From NCBI RefSeq assembly GCF_013363755.1, contig NZ_CP054840.1:2597501-2661500 (forward strand): a stretch of DNA of 64,000 nt, written 5' to 3'. Under the pieces are notes generated by a model that was not told the origin of the DNA, made no database searches, and worked only from the letters and a program-made list of their open reading frames with translations. The translations under genes were made by a program, and so were the position numbers. Position 1 is the first letter of the stretch. Every line of letters starts with the position of its first letter. The stretch is from Comamonas antarctica. Lineage in GTDB: Bacteria > Pseudomonadota > Gammaproteobacteria > Burkholderiales > Burkholderiaceae_C. Below, one piece after another: positions 60,963-64,000 of this stretch.

Positions 60963-61955
60963 TCACTCCACCTTTGCTCCCGAGGCCTTGACCACCTGGG
61001 CCCAGCGCTTGATCTCGCCCGACACCATGGCCGCGAACTGCTCCTTGGTCAGGCTGCCGTAGTCGGCGCCGTTTTGCGCCCAGATGGCCTTGATCTCGCT
61101 GGTCTGGCCCAGCCGGCGCAGCTCCTCGATCATCTGGTTCTGCTGCTCGACGGGCGTGTTCTTCGGCGCCCACAGGCCGTACCAGGTGGTGATGTTGTAC
61201 TCGGGCAGGCCGACCTCGGCCGCGCAGGGCACGTCGGGCAGCGAGGGGTTGCGCTTGGCGCCGGAGACCATCAGCGCCTTGATGCGCCCGCCCTTGATGT
61301 GCGCCGCCGACGAGCCCAGGCCGTCGAACATCATGTCGACATTGCCGGCGATCAGGTCCTGCAAGGCCGGACCCGCGCCGCGGTAGGGAATGTGCGTGAT
61401 GAAGGTATTGGTCTGCAGCTTGAACAGCTCGCCCGCGAGATGGTGCGAAGTGCCCGCCCCGGCCGAGGCATAGTTGAAGCTGCCGGGTTTGCGCCGCAGC
61501 TCGGCAATCAGGTCCTGGATGGTCTTGGCGCCGACGGTGCGCGGATTGACCACGATCACCTGCGGCACGCTGGCCAGCAGCGCCAGCGGCACGAAGTCGC
61601 GTTCGAGGTCATAGTCGAGCCGGGCATAGACCGAGGGCGCGATCACATGGTGGGTGCCGCCCATGAAATAGTTGTAGCCGTCGGCGTGCGCCTTGGCCGC
61701 ATAGCTCGCGCCCACGGTGCCGCCCGCGCCGCCGCGGTTGTCGATGACCAGCGTCTTGCCGGTGCTCTTGGCGAACTGCGCCGCCAGCGGCCGCGCAAAC
61801 GCATCGGTGCCGCCGCCCGCGGGAAAGGGCACGACCATGTTGACCGGCTTGGTCGGCCAACCCGACCCCTGCGCCCAGCTGCGGCCCGTGAGCGCGACCA
61901 TGGCCGCGGCCGCGGCGCGCAGCGCATCGCGGCGCTGCATAGAGATATCCGGCAT
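60963..61955 (-). CDS. Bug/TctC-family receptor of the malonate cluster
   Basis: Periplasmic solute-binding protein of 330 residues with a twin-arginine-like leader (MQRRDALRAAAAAMVALTG). The mature domain has WPTKPVNMVVPFPAGGGTDAFARPL, VIDNRGGAGGTVGASYAAK and NYASAGAGTSHHLAGELF. An ATG five codons downstream is also possible. It is 42 bases after mcd and four bases before the crotonase gene. Malonate or a related dicarboxylate is a reasonable ligand from context. Confidence 0.9.
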   Translation of the reverse strand: MPDISMQRRDALRAAAAAMVALTGRSWAQGSGWPTKPVNMVVPFPAGGGTDAFARPLAAQFAKSTGKTLVIDNRGGAGGTVGASYAAKAHADGYNYFMGGTHHVIAPSVYARLDYDLERDFVPLALLASVPQVIVVNPRTVGAKTIQDLIAELRRKPGSFNYASAGAGTSHHLAGELFKLQTNTFITHIPYRGAGPALQDLIAGNVDMMFDGLGSSAAHIKGGRIKALMVSGAKRNPSLPDVPCAAEVGLPEYNITTWYGLWAPKNTPVEQQNQMIEELRRLGQTSEIKAIWAQNGADYGSLTKEQFAAMVSGEIKRWAQVVKASGAKVE

Positions 61956-61997
61956 CGCTTGTCTCCTTTGGTGGTTGTTGTTCAGCGCGCGCAGAAA

Positions 61998-63458
61998 TCA
62001 CCCCTTGAGAAGCGTTTCTATGTCGCGCGAGACCGGCAGCCGGCCCTGCGCCAGCAGGCTGCGGTGCTTGTCGATCTTCTTCAGGTCGTAGAGATAGTTG
62101 ACCATCAGCCCGAAGGACTGCCTGGCGCCCTTGGCCGACGGATCGCCGCCCCAGTTCAGGCGCTCGACGCGCGCGCCATTGCCCAGGTGAAAGCGCGCCA
62201 CCGGATCGAGCGGCCGGCCGTTGTGGCTTTCCTTGCCCAGGTAATGCGCGGCGCACCACAGCAGCGCGCGGCGCACCGGCGACTGCTGGGGCAGCTGCGC
62301 GGCCTTCTCGGCGGCTTCGAGCAGGATGGCCGCATCGAGCGTGGCCTGTGGCGCCAGTCCCAGCGCGCGCGCGAGTTCGCCGCGCGGCTTGTCGCTCATC
62401 TTTGCGAGCAGCGGCGTGCCGTTCTTGGCCAGCCAGGAGCGGAAGCCCGGAATCGGCGAGAGCGTGGCAAAGGTGCGCAGCCGCGGGAACTCGGCGCTGA
62501 GCGTCTGCGCGACATGCTTGATCAGCGAATCGCCGAAGCTCACGCCGCGCAGCCCGGCCTGGGTGTTGCTGATCGAGTAGAAGATGGCGGTGCTGGCGCG
62601 GCTGATGTCGGCGGTGGCGGCGTTCTCGTCGAGCAGCGGCGTGATGCTGTCGGACAGATCATCGACCAGCGCCACCTCGACGAAGATCAGCGGCTCGCCC
62701 GGCAGCCGCGGGTGGAAGAAGCCGTAGCAGCGGCGGTCGCTGTCGAGCCGGTTCTTCAGGTCGGTCCAGCTGCGGATGTCATGCACCGCCTCATACTGGA
62801 TCAGCTTCTCCAGCAGAGAGGCCGGCGAGTCCCAGCTCAGCCGCTGCAGTTCGAGGAAGGCGACGTCGAACCAGGTCGAAAACAGATGCTCCAGCTCGGC
62901 ATCGAGCGCCGCAAAGCGCCGGTCCGACTTGGGCAACTCCAGCAGTTCGGCGCGCAGGTCGAGCAGGAAGCGCATGCCGCCTGAGGGCACCGCGAAGCGC
63001 TGCAGCAGCCGCGTGCGCGCCGAGGTCAGCGCGCGGCGCAGCGCGATCTCGGCCTGGCTGCGCTCGACTTCGGAATCGGCTTCGTCATAGTGCTGGCGCG
63101 CGCGCTGCAAGCGCTCGGCATCGGGGCCGAACTGCTCGCAGATCAGCAGCCACAGGTCCTGGCGCGCCTCGGGCGCCGCGCTGGCGTACCAGTCGATCAC
63201 ATCCCGGGCACGGCGCCCGCCCTCGACTTCGCTGACCTGCTCGGCGGAAGCCGCCTGCAGGTCCTCCATCAGCCGGCGCAGCACACGCGGCGGCAGCACC
63301 TCCGCGCCGCGGCGCAGCGTGGCCTTGAGCCGTTCATGCGTGGAACGCACGGGCGCCGCCTTGGGCGCGGGCTTGGGGTCCTCGGATGCGGCCGTGGCCG
63401 GCTCCGAGGTGCGCAGCTTAGACACCCCGCGCGCAATCCATTCCGATGCGAGATTCAT
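61998..63458 (-). CDS. Malonyl-CoA decarboxylase
   Basis: Enzyme of 486 residues converting malonyl-CoA to acetyl-CoA and CO2. An N-terminal helical region (about 60-200) precedes the GNAT-like catalytic domain with CYGFFHPRLPGEPLIFVEVAL, STAIFYSISNTQAGLRG, LATLSPIPGF-like TFATLSPIPGFRSWL, AAHYLGKESHNGRPLDPVARFHLGNGARVERLNW, the last containing the conserved histidine and serine/tyrosine environment. It is the first gene of the cluster. With matB it gives malonate to acetyl-CoA. Confidence 0.95.
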   Translation of the reverse strand: MNLASEWIARGVSKLRTSEPATAASEDPKPAPKAAPVRSTHERLKATLRRGAEVLPPRVLRRLMEDLQAASAEQVSEVEGGRRARDVIDWYASAAPEARQDLWLLICEQFGPDAERLQRARQHYDEADSEVERSQAEIALRRALTSARTRLLQRFAVPSGGMRFLLDLRAELLELPKSDRRFAALDAELEHLFSTWFDVAFLELQRLSWDSPASLLEKLIQYEAVHDIRSWTDLKNRLDSDRRCYGFFHPRLPGEPLIFVEVALVDDLSDSITPLLDENAATADISRASTAIFYSISNTQAGLRGVSFGDSLIKHVAQTLSAEFPRLRTFATLSPIPGFRSWLAKNGTPLLAKMSDKPRGELARALGLAPQATLDAAILLEAAEKAAQLPQQSPVRRALLWCAAHYLGKESHNGRPLDPVARFHLGNGARVERLNWGGDPSAKGARQSFGLMVNYLYDLKKIDKHRSLLAQGRLPVSRDIETLLKG

Positions 63459-63579
63459 GCAGCAGGTCCTTATGACAGATAACCACAGGATCGCATCCTC
63501 ATGGCCCTGGCGCCATTATGGGTTGCCCTGCCCCGACCTCCTGCCCGCGGGCAGCGCGCGCGCTGTCGCGCGCGCGACC

Positions 63580-64000
63580 TCAGGCGATGCTGCGCTGCGG
63601 CTGGCGCCCGGCCCAGACCCACATGGCCACGCCGGCGGCCATCATCGGCAGGCACAGCCACTGGCCCATGCTCAGGCCCATCGACAGCAGGCCCAGGTAG
63701 TCATCGGGCTCGCGGAAGTACTCAGCGATGAAGCGCAGCAGGCCATAGCCGAACAGGAAGGCCGCCGCGACCTGGCCCTGGCGGTGCTCCTTGCGCGCAT
63801 AGAGCCACAGCAGCACGAACAGCAGCAGGCCTTCGAGCAGGAACTGGTAGATCTGCGAGGGGTGGCGCGGCAGCATCGAGCCGCTTTGCGGGAACACCAT
63901 GCCCCAGGGCAGGTCCGGGCTCGAAAAGCGGCCCCAGAGCTCGCCGTTGATGAAGTTGCCGATGCGCCCGGCCGCGAGGCCTGTGGGCACGCACGGGGCA
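63580..64000 (-). CDS. lgt: Prolipoprotein diacylglyceryl transferase, 3' part
   Basis: C-terminal 140 or so residues of Lgt, cut by the window end; the reading frame stays open to the last base. [20 protein letters not shown] is the family signature with the catalytic arginine, followed by [19 protein letters not shown] and [17 protein letters not shown]. Lgt transfers diacylglycerol from phosphatidylglycerol to the cysteine of prolipoproteins in the inner membrane. Confidence 0.96.
   Translation of the reverse strand, partial: APCVPTGLAAGRIGNFINGELWGRFSSPDLPWGMVFPQSGSMLPRHPSQIYQFLLEGLLLFVLLWLYARKEHRQGQVAAAFLFGYGLLRFIAEYFREPDDYLGLLSMGLSMGQWLCLPMMAAGVAMWVWAGRQPQRSIA

Noticed and set aside
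1..64000. Prophage, insertion sequence, integron, rRNA or tRNA genes
   Set aside because: No transposase, integrase, phage structural gene, terminal inverted repeats or RNA gene other than 6S RNA was recognised; gene content is typical chromosomal.

Overview
The window is a high-GC chromosomal segment, almost certainly from a betaproteobacterium of the order Burkholderiales, most likely family Comamonadaceae. The reasons are three Bug/TctC-type solute-binding proteins, the zapB-like/zapA/6S RNA arrangement, the FNR-controlled cbb3 oxidase cluster with hemN and fnr, the divergent ArgO/ArgP pair, and uniformly GC-rich codon use. I see no rRNA, tRNA, insertion sequence, prophage or CRISPR. Placement below family is not possible from the sequence alone.

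Layout. 0-9.3 kb is core: ompR/envZ-like two-component pair, ispD-ispF (isoprenoid MEP pathway), mfd, a lone Bug receptor behind a good sigma-54 promoter candidate, and serB. 9.5-16.6 kb holds a small secreted Ala-rich protein and then a leftward operon that starts with a cobalamin riboswitch: TonB receptor, periplasmic binding protein, permease, ATPase, then a luciferase-like monooxygenase and a DUF3820 protein. 16.8-22.5 kb is mixed: a MetQ-like protein, argO/argP, a glycine-zipper protein, a DUF3149-like micro-protein, slyX, a PLP aminotransferase and nth. 22.5-27.5 kb is a CoA-dependent catabolic cluster (CoA-transferase, Bug receptor, AidB-like acyl-CoA dehydrogenase) with a divergent LysR regulator.

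27.5-41.7 kb is the main vitamin B12 locus. A second, textbook cobalamin riboswitch precedes a tightly overlapping leftward operon btuB-cobB-cobU-btuF-btuC-btuD-cobO-bluB-cbiB-cobD-cobQ. Two related small secreted proteins with duplicated upstream elements follow, and then cobT. Together these cover corrinoid uptake, adenosylation, a,c-diamide and amide formation, aminopropanol attachment, lower-ligand (DMB) synthesis and its activation. No corrin-ring genes, cobS or alpha-ribazole phosphatase gene are in the window.

41.9-48.9 kb: a zapB-like gene, zapA and 6S RNA, a Cys-repeat secreted protein, CsbD, a GGDEF-EAL protein translationally coupled to an HD-GYP protein, and a TauE/DsbD-like membrane protein. 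49.1-58.5 kb is the microaerobic respiration cluster: hemN, fnr, a small membrane protein, ccoH, ccoP, ccoQ, ccoO, ccoN, ccoS, ccoI and a universal stress protein, with three FNR-type boxes. 58.5-63.5 kb is a malonate cluster (malonyl-CoA decarboxylase, Bug receptor, enoyl-CoA hydratase-like protein, malonyl-CoA synthetase). The window ends inside lgt.

The strongest biological theme is corrinoid economy: two complete riboswitch-linked TonB/ABC uptake systems plus a salvage and completion pathway lie within about 30 kb. One of the uptake operons carries an unexplained flavin-dependent monooxygenase and a DUF3820 protein.
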